NCBI GenBank assembly: GCA_009699865.1
Contig: WLNJ01000001.1
Span: 1-64,000, forward strand
DNA: 64,000 nt
DNA from: Actinomycetota bacterium
GTDB lineage: Bacteria; Actinomycetota; Thermoleophilia; Solirubrobacterales; Solirubrobacteraceae
Reading direction: 5' to 3'
Shown here: positions 1 to 7,602 of the stretch, one piece after another
Layout: every line of letters begins with the position of its first letter
How positions within the stretch are numbered: the first letter of the stretch is position 1
Notes under the pieces: model-generated
Seen by the model: the letters and a program-made list of their open reading frames with translations, nothing else
Told to the model about the DNA's origin: nothing
Databases searched by the model: none
Translations under genes and position numbers: made by a program

Positions 1-94
1 GAATGGCAACTGCCGCATAGCTCACACCACCCAAGCCGAGAAACACTGCAAAGGTGGACATGGCATTGGCGTAGGTGAGACGCGGTTTGATCAT
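1..94 (-). CDS. Partial secreted protein, paralog of the pentapeptide-repeat gene at 3679-4404 (5' part only)
   Basis: Only the first 31 codons lie in the window; the gene continues past the left edge. The translation begins MIKPRLTYANAMSTFAVFL and goes on through GLGGVSYAAVAI, a basic start followed by a hydrophobic segment typical of an export signal or membrane anchor. The DNA matches the start of the gene at 3679-4404 at all but about eight of the first 110 positions, including some bases upstream of the ATG. It is therefore a recent paralog, and may carry collagen-like and pentapeptide repeats too, although these cannot be seen. A CAU tRNA gene lies just upstream on the same strand. Confidence 0.75.
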   Translation of the reverse strand, partial: MIKPRLTYANAMSTFAVFLGLGGVSYAAVAI

Positions 95-139
95 GCGCGA
101 GAACCTACACGCTCGCACCTACGACAGCGACGGCCATAA

Positions 140-212
140 TGCCCCGGGCCGGATTCGAACCGGCGCACTCCGGATTATGAGTCCGTTGCTCTAACCGCTG
201 AGCTACCGGGGC
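140..212 (-). tRNA. tRNA with CAU anticodon, probably tRNA-Ile2 (lysidine type)
   Basis: A complete 73-nt cloverleaf can be folded: acceptor GCCCCGG/CCGGGGC, D stem GCTC/GAGC, anticodon loop CTCATAA, T loop TTCGAAT, discriminator A. No CCA is encoded. The anticodon stem has an A-G mismatch at its outermost pair. CAU can read Met or, after lysidine modification by TilS, Ile AUA. The acceptor carries C4-G69 and C5-G68, features I recall as favouring TilS recognition, and the 8-nt D loop resembles E. coli ileX, so tRNA-Ile2 is preferred over elongator Met. The second CAU tRNA at 39766-39839 lacks these acceptor pairs. The identity split is inference; the tRNA itself is clear. Confidence 0.9.
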
Positions 213-221
213 AGCGTGATT

Positions 222-263
222 GTTGCGCGCCTGATTGGATTACGTCATCTCGGGGTGCGCAAC
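222..263 (+). promoter_or_regulatory. 10-bp inverted repeat upstream of the dehydrogenase gene
   Basis: GTTGCGCGCC at 222-231 is complementary to GGTGCGCAAC at 254-263, counting one G-U pair, with a 22-base spacer. It lies between the CAU tRNA and the start of the dehydrogenase at 296, so it may be a repressor operator for the + strand cassette or a hairpin in its leader. No convincing -35/-10 pair was found nearby, and the regulator is unknown. Confidence 0.35.
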
Positions 264-295
264 GCCCCTCTCAACCATCCATCGGGGAGACACAA

Positions 296-1018
296 ATGGC
301 CAAGAAGACAGCACTCATCACAGGCGCATCAAGTGGGATCGGGCTCGCGATCGCCAACATGCTCGGCAGCGAGGGTTACTCCCTCACAGTGGCCGCACGG
401 CGTCCAGAGAAGCTCGAAGCCGCAGCAGCCGGCCTGAGGGAACAGGGTTACGAAGTGCTTGCAGTCGCAGCCGACATGCAGAGCGAGGACGACATCAAGC
501 GCGTCGTTGACGCTCACCGAGCAGAGTACGGTCGCCTGGACGTACTAATCAACAACGCTGGCGTCGGTGTTGGAGCCCCAGTAGGCGATTACACGACAAA
601 GTCAATCGACATGCAGATGGACGTTAACTTCCGCGCCATCGTCCTGTTCTACCGGGAGACAGTGGACCTCCTGCGCGCAGCTGCAGCAGAGAACAAGACA
701 GCCCTTGTTGTCAACACCTCATCCATCAGCGGCAAGTTTGGGCAGGGTTGGCTTTCGGTCTACTCAGCCACCAAGCACGCTGTAGTTGGCTTCACACAGG
801 CTATGAACAAGGAGCTCTCCGGTGAGGGAATCAAGTCAACCGCCCTCTGCCCCGCCTTCGTAGACACGCCAATGACTGATTTTGCAAAGGGACAGGTTCC
901 TGCCGACGAGATGATCACGCCAGATGACATCGCTGCAGGCGTTCGCATGCTGATCCACCAGTCGCCGGCGTGCATCGTTCCCGAAATCATTTTCCAGCGT
1001 CCCGGCGAAGACCTCTAA
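296..1018 (+). CDS. Short-chain dehydrogenase/reductase (SDR family)
   Basis: A 240-residue classical SDR that uses NAD(P)(H) to oxidise or reduce an unidentified alcohol or carbonyl in the cytoplasm. The Rossmann cofactor motif TGASSGIG is at residues 9-16, NNAG at 86-89, the catalytic serine in NTSS at 140-143, and the active-site Y156xxxK160 in VYSATK. ARR at 34-36 after the second strand is compatible with NADP preference, which is inference. The ATG is preceded by GGGGAGA. It is the first gene of a + strand cassette, and the ribosome-binding site of the following luciferase-like oxidoreductase begins right after its stop. The substrate cannot be read from sequence. Confidence 0.92.
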   Translation: MAKKTALITGASSGIGLAIANMLGSEGYSLTVAARRPEKLEAAAAGLREQGYEVLAVAADMQSEDDIKRVVDAHRAEYGRLDVLINNAGVGVGAPVGDYTTKSIDMQMDVNFRAIVLFYRETVDLLRAAAAENKTALVVNTSSISGKFGQGWLSVYSATKHAVVGFTQAMNKELSGEGIKSTALCPAFVDTPMTDFAKGQVPADEMITPDDIAAGVRMLIHQSPACIVPEIIFQRPGEDL

Positions 1019-1035
1019 GCAAGAAGGAGTCAGAC

Positions 1036-2076
1036 ATGGATCTCGGTGTAAATCTTGGTTACTGGGGTCTCGGCCTTGGAGCTGAGGACCAACTCGCAAT
1101 CGTCCAAGAGGCAGAGCGCCTCGACTACTCCGTCGTCTGGACCGCAGAGGCCTACGGGTCCGATGCCGCAACAGTCCTAGGGTGGCTCGCCGGACAGACC
1201 ACAAAGATTGAGCTCGGGTCAGCGATCTTCCAGATTCCCGCGCGAACAGCTGCGATGACAGCAATGACCTCTGCCACGCTGGACCAAATCTCAGGGGGCC
1301 GGTTCCGCCTTGGCCTCGGAACATCCGGCCCGCAGGTCAGCGAAGGCTGGCATGGCGTTAGATTCGCAAAACAGCTGCAGCGCACCCGAGAGTACGTCGA
1401 TGTAATCCGCATGGCCCTTGCACGGGAACGCGTTGAGTACCACGGTCAAACCATCGACCTTCCGCTGCCCGACGGCCCAGGCAAGGCACTCAAGCTCACC
1501 ATCGCGCCTGTTCAGGACAACATCCCGATCTACATCGCAGCAATTGGGCCCAACAATGTTGAGCTCGTAGCTGAAATTGCGGACGGTTGGCTTCCTATCT
1601 TCTTCAGCCCGGAGCACGTTGATCAGTTCCGACCAATGCTTGATGCAGGTGCCGCAAAGGCCGGCAGGTCGTTGGAAAGCTTCGACATCGCGCCGAGCGT
1701 CAACACCCTCGTCACTGACGACGTGGCCGCAGCTCGCGACGTAATGCGTCCCTTCATCGGTCTCTACGTCGGTGGGATGGGAAGCAGGGACAAGAACTTC
1801 TACAACGCCCTTGTACAGCGCTACGGCTATGAGGCCGCTGCCAAGGAGATTCAGGACCTCTACCTAGACGGCAAGAAGGACGAAGCCTGTGCGGCCATCC
1901 CGGATGACCTGATTGACCTTGTCTCGCTGGTCGGAACGCGCGACTCAGTCCGTGACCGGATGCGCGCTTTCAAGGCAGCGGGCGTGGGAACGCTCAATAT
2001 CACCCCCGTGACTTTCACTCGCGACGAGCGCATTGCGCAGTTGCGGATCCTCGCGGAACTTCGCGACGAGATCTGA
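1036..2076 (+). CDS. LLM-class (luciferase-like) F420- or flavin-dependent oxidoreductase
   Basis: A 346-residue protein of the luciferase-like monooxygenase superfamily, a TIM barrel that in actinobacteria commonly uses coenzyme F420. Family features are the start MDLGVNLGYWGLGL, the segment AAVLGWLAGQT-like stretch near residues 45-55 followed by ELGSAIFQIPARTAA, GRFRLGLGTSGPQVSEGWHG, and IYIAAIGPNNVELVAEIADGW in the middle. The reading frame is open further upstream, but ATG 1036 is chosen because AAGAAGGAGT at 1021-1030 gives a well-spaced ribosome-binding site and the family start fits. It is co-transcribed with the SDR before it and the glycosyltransferase after it. Whether it uses F420 or FMN, and the substrate, remain unknown. 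Confidence 0.9.
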   Translation: MDLGVNLGYWGLGLGAEDQLAIVQEAERLDYSVVWTAEAYGSDAATVLGWLAGQTTKIELGSAIFQIPARTAAMTAMTSATLDQISGGRFRLGLGTSGPQVSEGWHGVRFAKQLQRTREYVDVIRMALARERVEYHGQTIDLPLPDGPGKALKLTIAPVQDNIPIYIAAIGPNNVELVAEIADGWLPIFFSPEHVDQFRPMLDAGAAKAGRSLESFDIAPSVNTLVTDDVAAARDVMRPFIGLYVGGMGSRDKNFYNALVQRYGYEAAAKEIQDLYLDGKKDEACAAIPDDLIDLVSLVGTRDSVRDRMRAFKAAGVGTLNITPVTFTRDERIAQLRILAELRDEI

Positions 2077-2093
2077 GTCAGGGCCGCCCGACT

Positions 2094-3269
2094 GTGCGCC
2101 GGGTCTTTCTGAGCGCATTCGGCGACCCGGGCCATGCGTTCCCGTCAATCGCTTTGGCACTCAAACTTGATGCCATGGGCCATAGCGTGGCGCTGGAAAC
2201 AGCTGAACCGTGGAGAAGCGCGGTAGCCAATTCGGGCGTTGAGTTCTTCCCAGCGCCCGAATTCCCAGCCGTGGGAGACAGGAAGGCTCCCCTCTCCCCA
2301 TACGCGGCAGTTGCGGCTGCAATGGAAACAACCCGGCCTCGGATCAGGCGGTTTGCGCCGGATGTCGTTGCCCACGACATCCTCACCCTCGCTCCAACCC
2401 TGTCAGCAGAGCTAGAAGGGGTTCCGACAGCAACAGTCATCCCCCATGTCTCCCCCGTCACACCCAAAGGAGTTCCGCCATATGGACTAGGCGCCTCAAC
2501 GCCAAGAACACCCATTGGGAACCTCCTGTGGTGGGGACTGTCTAAGCCGATTGGCTTCGGACTTGACCGAGGAGAACGCGAATACAACGAGCTGCGAAGG
2601 CGAGTTGGGCTGGGACCGCGCCTGGGGCACCACTCAGCCCTGTCTCAACAGCTCGTCATTGTCGCCACCCTCCCCCAGCTTGAGCGCGGTGAACCATTCG
2701 ACGAGCGCTTCCATGTCACAGGCCCAATCTTCTGGGAGCCAGAATGCCCTGACGTAGATCTCCCCGAAGGGGATGGTCCCTTGGTGATGGTTGCCCCGTC
2801 GACAGCACAGGATCCCGACCATTCACTCTTGCGAGCGTCCCTCGAAGGGTTGGGAGGTCTCGACGCCCGCATCATCAGTACATGGAACCGGAGGCCGATT
2901 CACTCCCCGCCGCCTGTCCCGGACAACACCAAGCTCGTCGAATGGCTGTCCTACTCGCGAACCATGCCCAAGTGCGATGTGGTGGTCTCCCAAGGAGGAC
3001 ACGGGACAATTGCCCGGACACTCCAAGCAGGAGCTGTTCCCGTCGTTATTCCCTTTGCTGGTGATCAGTACGAAAACGCCGCCCGAGTTGACTCCGCAGG
3101 CTTGGGGATACGCCTCCCCGCCCGCCTCATGTCACCTAAGACACTTCGCCTAGCTGTTGAGCGTGCTCTCGACTCCAGCTCAATGCGCGAGGGCTGCCAG
3201 CAGACCGCTGCGTGGGCCGCTGCGCACGACGGCACGGCAACCGCCGCAGAGCTGATCCTCAACCTCTAG
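2094..3269 (+). CDS. UGT/MGT-like glycosyltransferase (GT-B fold)
   Basis: A 391-residue GT-B glycosyltransferase resembling the macrolide and zeaxanthin transferase group (GT1). The N-terminus RRVFLSAFGDPGHAFPSIAL is the acceptor-side Rossmann start with the usual GH, and the C-terminal donor motif SQGGHGTIARTLQAGA, followed by PFAGDQYENA near residues 305-335, matches the nucleotide-sugar binding signature. GTG 2094 is the start, 18 bases after the preceding stop. Such enzymes move a sugar from a nucleotide sugar to a small hydrophobic acceptor. With the SDR and LLM oxidoreductase upstream this could tailor a small molecule or lipid, but no scaffold-forming gene is visible here. Confidence 0.88.
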   Translation: MRRVFLSAFGDPGHAFPSIALALKLDAMGHSVALETAEPWRSAVANSGVEFFPAPEFPAVGDRKAPLSPYAAVAAAMETTRPRIRRFAPDVVAHDILTLAPTLSAELEGVPTATVIPHVSPVTPKGVPPYGLGASTPRTPIGNLLWWGLSKPIGFGLDRGEREYNELRRRVGLGPRLGHHSALSQQLVIVATLPQLERGEPFDERFHVTGPIFWEPECPDVDLPEGDGPLVMVAPSTAQDPDHSLLRASLEGLGGLDARIISTWNRRPIHSPPPVPDNTKLVEWLSYSRTMPKCDVVVSQGGHGTIARTLQAGAVPVVIPFAGDQYENAARVDSAGLGIRLPARLMSPKTLRLAVERALDSSSMREGCQQTAAWAAAHDGTATAAELILNL

Positions 3270-3300
3270 ACCGACTCCTGCGCAAGGGATCCGGGGGTTA

Positions 3301-3633
3301 TTGACGACACAAACCGAGCTGACAACCAACCCGTATGCAGAGACCCCAACCCAGGCACCTAGACTCAGAGGAATGAACACACTCCGCAACGAGATCTACG
3401 CCGCAGCAATCATCAACGTGCTTCTGCTCCTCTGGTTCATCTGGTGGTGCGCGCAACTACTCAAACGGAAGTGCCCGGCATGCGGGTACAGAAATCGAAG
3501 CGGGAGGGCCACGGCACCCTCGCCGGCGTATGACCGGAACAATGAGATAACAGAAGCCTCAAGATCTGAGCTGAACACACACCTTGCCAACAGCCGCTAC
3601 TGCAAGCGCTGCCGGCACGACCTAACCACCTAA
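3301..3633 (+). CDS. Small membrane protein with two CxxC zinc-ribbon knuckles
   Basis: A 110-residue hypothetical protein. After a polar N-terminus it has one hydrophobic segment (about residues 32-52, AAAIINVLLLLWFIWWCAQLL), then KCPACGYRN and, near the C-terminus, YCKRCRHDL. The two CxxC pairs could form a single zinc ribbon on the cytoplasmic side. The TTG at 3301 is preceded by GGGGG at short distance; ATG at 3373 would keep the membrane segment and both knuckles and is an alternative start. It follows the glycosyltransferase by about 30 bases on the same strand. No function is recognised. Its position at the end of a tight cassette and the paired cysteines argue that it is real. Confidence 0.6.
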   Translation: MTTQTELTTNPYAETPTQAPRLRGMNTLRNEIYAAAIINVLLLLWFIWWCAQLLKRKCPACGYRNRSGRATAPSPAYDRNNEITEASRSELNTHLANSRYCKRCRHDLTT

Positions 3634-3678
3634 CAACCAGCATTCCGGCTCGTCAGCTAGACAACCCGGGAACAGCTA

Positions 3679-4404
3679 CTAGTAGAGCGTTCCGTCGGGC
3701 AGGGTCGTGCCACCAATACCCCCAACAATGTCACCGGAATCAGGACTAATCAAGTCCGTGAGTGACACGCCGGTCGCACCGAACAGGTTTGCATCATTTA
3801 GAAGCGTGCCATGCCAGTACGCGCCACTCAGGTTGGAGTAAGTCAGGTCACACCCACCTAGGTCCGCGTTATGCAGGTTTGCGCCACTCAGGTTCGCGCC
3901 ACTCAGGTTCGCCGACGAGAGGTTCATCTCAGTGAAGTTCATGCCATGGAGGTCAGTTCCAGCTAGGTTCGCGGCATGGAGATTGGCGCCCCTCAGATCA
4001 GCGCCAGTCAGGGTAGCGTGACTTAGGTTGAGGCCATGGAGGTCCATGCCGTGGAGGTCCGCGCCGTGGAGGTCGGAGTGGGCGCCGATCACATAGCCAT
4101 TGACGATCTTAGAACCCGCGGGGAGACTCCCAATGAAGTTTCCAGTGGCACCCCTCGCTCCCTGCGAGCCATCGGCGCCCTTACCGCCGGCCGCGCCATC
4201 CTGACCCTTTGCGCCAATCTGACTCTTGAGCGAATTGCGTGTTCCCTCGTTCAGGTCAGCTGCCATCACTTGCCCATCCTTGAGCTGGGCGCTGCCAACA
4301 CTGTTGTTGGGAATGGCAACTGCCGCATAGCTCACACCACCCAAGCCGAGAAACACTGCGAACGCGGACATGACATTGGCGTAGGTGAGACGAGTCTTGA
4401 TCAT
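3679..4404 (-). CDS. Exported pentapeptide-repeat protein with a collagen-like segment
   Basis: A 241-residue protein. Residues 1-30 form an export signal or anchor (MIKTRLTYANVMSAFAVFL and following hydrophobics). Then comes a NNSVGSAQLKDGQV linker, a short collagen-like Gly-x-y stretch (GAKGQDGAAGGKGADGSQG region, about residues 65-90), and about twenty pentapeptide repeats of the A(D/N)LxG type (HGADL, HGMDL, TGADL, SGANL), predicting a right-handed quadrilateral beta helix of roughly five coils outside the membrane. The many His at the first repeat position (HGxxL) are unusual. The gene is the full-length paralog of the truncated gene at 1-94 and likewise lies downstream of a tRNA gene. 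Function is unknown; a surface or structural role is inferred from export. Confidence 0.85.
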   Translation of the reverse strand: MIKTRLTYANVMSAFAVFLGLGGVSYAAVAIPNNSVGSAQLKDGQVMAADLNEGTRNSLKSQIGAKGQDGAAGGKGADGSQGARGATGNFIGSLPAGSKIVNGYVIGAHSDLHGADLHGMDLHGLNLSHATLTGADLRGANLHAANLAGTDLHGMNFTEMNLSSANLSGANLSGANLHNADLGGCDLTYSNLSGAYWHGTLLNDANLFGATGVSLTDLISPDSGDIVGGIGGTTLPDGTLY

Positions 4405-4585
4405 GCGCGAAAACCTACACGTTCAAACTTACAACCGCAACGCTCGCCCGTCCCGGGGGAAACCGTTTCGGCCCGCGGTCATTTGTTGCTTCCAGAGTTC
4501 ACATCGGCCGACGCGACAAACCGCCACACCCCTCAAACAAGGGAATGTGACGGTTGAGTGCGACTTGGTCGCTACAGCCGAATAG

Positions 4586-4657
4586 CTCCGGGGGTGGGAC
4601 TCGAACCCACAACCCTTCGATTAACAGTCGAATGCTCTGCCATTGAGCTACCCCGGA
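4586..4657 (-). tRNA. tRNA-Asn (GTT anticodon)
   Basis: A full 72-nt cloverleaf: acceptor TCCGGGG/CCCCGGA, D arm GCTC-AATGGCA-GAGC, anticodon arm TTCGA-CTGTTAA-TCGAA, T arm GTGGG-TTCGAGT-CCCAC, discriminator G. The anticodon GTT reads AAC/AAU. CCA is not encoded. It sits between dnaG and the pentapeptide gene, all on the minus strand. A TAAAGT hexamer about 10 bases upstream could be its -10 element, but no good -35 is visible. Confidence 0.97.
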
Positions 4658-4680
4658 AGGAAACCTGACTTTACCTACCA

Positions 4681-4694
4681 GCGGCAAACGCCGC
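4681..4694 (-). terminator. Short GC hairpin just after dnaG
   Basis: GCGGC and GCCGC pair around a 4-base loop, between the dnaG stop and the tRNA-Asn gene. No T-run follows, so intrinsic termination is uncertain; it may only delimit the tRNA transcript. Confidence 0.25.
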
Positions 4695-4702
4695 CGGCCT
4701 CG

Positions 4703-6535
4703 TCAAACCCCGCGTGATCCCTCGCGTGCCTCGGACTCGTCCTCAAGGGCCTCAGAGGCAATGTCAAGTGCCCGTCTGATCGCCTCTCGCTCAAGCGCCA
4801 GAGGGCCGGCAGCACCAGGATTAGTGCGGCGAGCTTGATCAATCTCGCGCTCAACCCTGAGCTTCTCAAGCTGCAACCACTCAAGTTCCACCGCGGCAGC
4901 TCCGCCCTCAAGCTCCATTGAACGCCCGAGCAGTTCACTGATCACATTCCCAAGCTCGTCATCATCACCGCCAGCAAGGCCGGCGAGAGGGTCAGCCAAG
5001 TGATCTCTCAGATGAACCGCGGCCTTACGTTCGACAAGACCCGTGAAGTGAGACTCCGGGACAACCTCATTCAGCTTCAGTCCCCCCGAGTGCCGGTCGG
5101 CAAGGCAGGTTGCCAGGAATGCCCGCTCTGTCTGTGCCACACGGTTGTGGGGACTTGGGGATTCCACAACCGGACTAGGAGCGCGCTGTGAGCCGCGCGC
5201 TTGGGACTGCGTAGGACCAGAACTCGACTTCACGGGCGCTGCAGTAACAAGGCCGGCCGCGAGCTCACCCGATAACCCAAGCTCAGTGGCAACTCTTGCG
5301 ACTAGCTCCTCCCGCAACACACTTGGTGGCTGCTCAGAGATAACAGGACGGATCAGGGCCAGGGCAGCATCCTTGCCCTCGGCTCCGGTCAGATCAGCGG
5401 CCTCAAGAATTGTCCTGATGCGGAACGAAACAAACGGCTCGGAAACCTGGAAGCGGGAACGGAGGCGCTCCTCCCCTTCCTCCTTCAAGAGGTCCCCTGG
5501 ATCCTTACCTGCCGGCATATCCACGACACGCAGCTCCAACCTCCGGCCCGAAGCAATCTCCCCAGCCCTCAGCATCGCCTTCTGGCCTGCCTTGTCCGCA
5601 TCGAGTGCAAGGAGCAGAACATTTGCTGTTCGCTCAAGCTGAGCAGCCTGATCGTCGGTCAGCGCAGTACCCATTAGGGCAACAACATTCTCAACGCCGG
5701 CTTGGTGGAGCGCAAGAGCATCAACGTAGCCCTCGACAAGAACGATCGACCCAGCCTTAGCTGCTGGGGCCCGCGCAAGGTCAAGCCCAAATAGCTGACG
5801 ACCCTTGTGGTAGACCTCACCCTCCGCGCTGTTGAGGTACTTGGGTCCCTGCTCGTCCCGCATCGCACGGGCTCCAAATCCAAGTACGCGACCGCGCTGA
5901 TCCGAAAGGGGGAACATGATTCGACCTCGGAAGCGGTCGAAGATCCCGTCCTTCCCGCGCTGCTTCTGGGCAAGTCCAGCGGCCATCAGCTCCTCTTCGC
6001 TGAACCCAGCCTCGCGTGAGGCCATCAGGACCCGGTCCCAGGCACTCGGGGAATAACCAACACGGAAGGCAGCCAATGTCTCCGCGTTGAGACCCCGTTG
6101 TGTGAGCATCTCCCGGGCAGCGGAAGCCTCACCCGCATCCTGAAGCACCTTCTCGTAGAAAGTTGTTGTCCGCTCAAGGAGGCTGATAAGCCGATCGCGG
6201 CGCTTGCGCTTGTCCGCTGCTCCAGCATCCTCTTCCATCGGCTCAACCTGAACTCCGAACCGGTCGGCTAGATGCTCGATTGATTCCCGAAAGTCAAGGC
6301 CTTCTGTCTCCATTACAAACTTGAACGGGTCTCCAGAGGCCTGACACCCGAAGCAGTGGTAGTGCTTCTCAAGCGGGCGCACGTGGAACGACCCGGAGCG
6401 CTCGTCATGAAATGGGCAGCGGCCGAAGTAACTGTTTGCACCGGCCCGTTTCAGCTCGGTGCGAGTCTCCACAAGCGCAACCATGTCGATGGCATCACGG
6501 ACCTTCTCGCGGTCCTCATCCGAATAGCGGCTCAC
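4703..6535 (-). CDS. dnaG: DNA primase DnaG
   Basis: A 610-residue bacterial primase that makes RNA primers at the replication fork with the replicative helicase. The N-terminal CHC2 zinc-binding module has C40, H43, C61 and C64 (GRCPFHDE and YHCFGCQASGDP). The catalytic core and Toprim domain follow, with VLVEGYVDALALHQAG near residues 268-285 and LLLALDADKAG downstream holding the acidic metal ligands. The C-terminal helicase-binding region is diverged, as is usual. The GTG start overlaps the dgt stop by four bases (GTGA), indicating coupled translation. Length and motifs are normal for the family. Confidence 0.97.
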   Translation of the reverse strand: MSRYSDEDREKVRDAIDMVALVETRTELKRAGANSYFGRCPFHDERSGSFHVRPLEKHYHCFGCQASGDPFKFVMETEGLDFRESIEHLADRFGVQVEPMEEDAGAADKRKRRDRLISLLERTTTFYEKVLQDAGEASAAREMLTQRGLNAETLAAFRVGYSPSAWDRVLMASREAGFSEEELMAAGLAQKQRGKDGIFDRFRGRIMFPLSDQRGRVLGFGARAMRDEQGPKYLNSAEGEVYHKGRQLFGLDLARAPAAKAGSIVLVEGYVDALALHQAGVENVVALMGTALTDDQAAQLERTANVLLLALDADKAGQKAMLRAGEIASGRRLELRVVDMPAGKDPGDLLKEEGEERLRSRFQVSEPFVSFRIRTILEAADLTGAEGKDAALALIRPVISEQPPSVLREELVARVATELGLSGELAAGLVTAAPVKSSSGPTQSQARGSQRAPSPVVESPSPHNRVAQTERAFLATCLADRHSGGLKLNEVVPESHFTGLVERKAAVHLRDHLADPLAGLAGGDDDELGNVISELLGRSMELEGGAAAVELEWLQLEKLRVEREIDQARRTNPGAAGPLALEREAIRRALDIASEALEDESEAREGSRGV

Positions 6536-7590
6536 GGTGAGAAGGCCGCCGGAACAGCGATGTCTTCAAAGATCCGAACTGAGAAGCGATCGGTCATGCC
6601 TGCGATCCAATCCCGCACTCGCTCGCCCTCAGTTGCACCCTCGGGTGAGACCCCTTCGGGTATCTCCCCAGGATTGTCAGTGAAGTGCTGAAAGAGCGTC
6701 CCGATGACCATGTCAATCCGAGCGTGTTCCCGACGTGCATCAGGACCGAGGTAGACGCGCTCAAACATGAACTCTCTGAGGTTGTTCATCGCAAGACCCG
6801 CGGCCTCGCCTTGGACAATGTCCCCGGCCTGGCCGCTGTGCTCAACGAGGTCATGGACCAAGTAGTCAATGCGATCGCCCCCGGTTGCACCGAGCCCTTC
6901 CATTGCCTCCACTGGTAGGTCGTCTATGGAGATGACCCCGGCCCGGAGGGCATCATCAATGTCGTGGTTGAGGTAGGCAACCCGATCAACGATCCGCACA
7001 ATCCGCCCCTCGAGACTTTGGGGCATGTCAGCCCTCCCCGAGTGATGAATGATCCCATCACGAACCGGGTTAGAGAGGTTCAGTCCTTGGCCGTCGCGCT
7101 CGATGTGGTCAACGATGCGGAGTGAGTGCTCGTAGTGCCTAAAGCCGAATCCGTATTTGGCCATGAGGAGCCTGTCGAGGGCGTCCTCCCCGATGTGACC
7201 GAAAGGCGAATGCCCAAGGTCATGCCCCAGACCGATTGCCTCTGTGAGGTCCTCATTAAGTCGCAGTGCCCGGGCAACAGTTCTAGAGATCTGGGTGACT
7301 TCCAGCGTGTGCGTGAGACGAGTGCGGTAATGGTCACCGACCGGCGAGACGAAGACTTGAGTCTTGTGCTTCAAGCGTCTGAACGCCTTGCTGTGAACAA
7401 TCCGATCTCGATCACGTTGGAATGGAGTCCGCAAGCCACACTCGGCCTCAGGTCGTTGGCGGTCCTCTGGGTACGAGCGGACCGCATCAGGCGCAAGGAA
7501 GCTTGTCTCCGTTGCCGTTACCCGTGCCTCGAACGCATCGGTCAATGGGCCGCGGGGATGGACTCGTTTGCCTTGATCTGAAGTAGACAT
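6532..7590 (-). CDS. dgt: Deoxyguanosinetriphosphate triphosphohydrolase-like HD protein
   Basis: A 352-residue HD-domain nucleotidase of the Dgt family, expected to cleave dNTPs to the nucleoside plus triphosphate. The N-terminal FQRDRDRIVHSKAFRRLKHKTQV block (residues 57-79), H94 in RLTHTLEV, and the H123-D124 pair in GLGHDLGHSPFGH are the metal-binding and family signatures. The 4-base overlap with dnaG downstream is a common actinobacterial arrangement. Substrate range within this clade (Dgt versus broader dNTPase) cannot be told from sequence. Confidence 0.95.
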   Translation of the reverse strand: MSTSDQGKRVHPRGPLTDAFEARVTATETSFLAPDAVRSYPEDRQRPEAECGLRTPFQRDRDRIVHSKAFRRLKHKTQVFVSPVGDHYRTRLTHTLEVTQISRTVARALRLNEDLTEAIGLGHDLGHSPFGHIGEDALDRLLMAKYGFGFRHYEHSLRIVDHIERDGQGLNLSNPVRDGIIHHSGRADMPQSLEGRIVRIVDRVAYLNHDIDDALRAGVISIDDLPVEAMEGLGATGGDRIDYLVHDLVEHSGQAGDIVQGEAAGLAMNNLREFMFERVYLGPDARREHARIDMVIGTLFQHFTDNPGEIPEGVSPEGATEGERVRDWIAGMTDRFSVRIFEDIAVPAAFSP

Positions 7591-7602
7591 ACCCGAGTGA
7601 GG

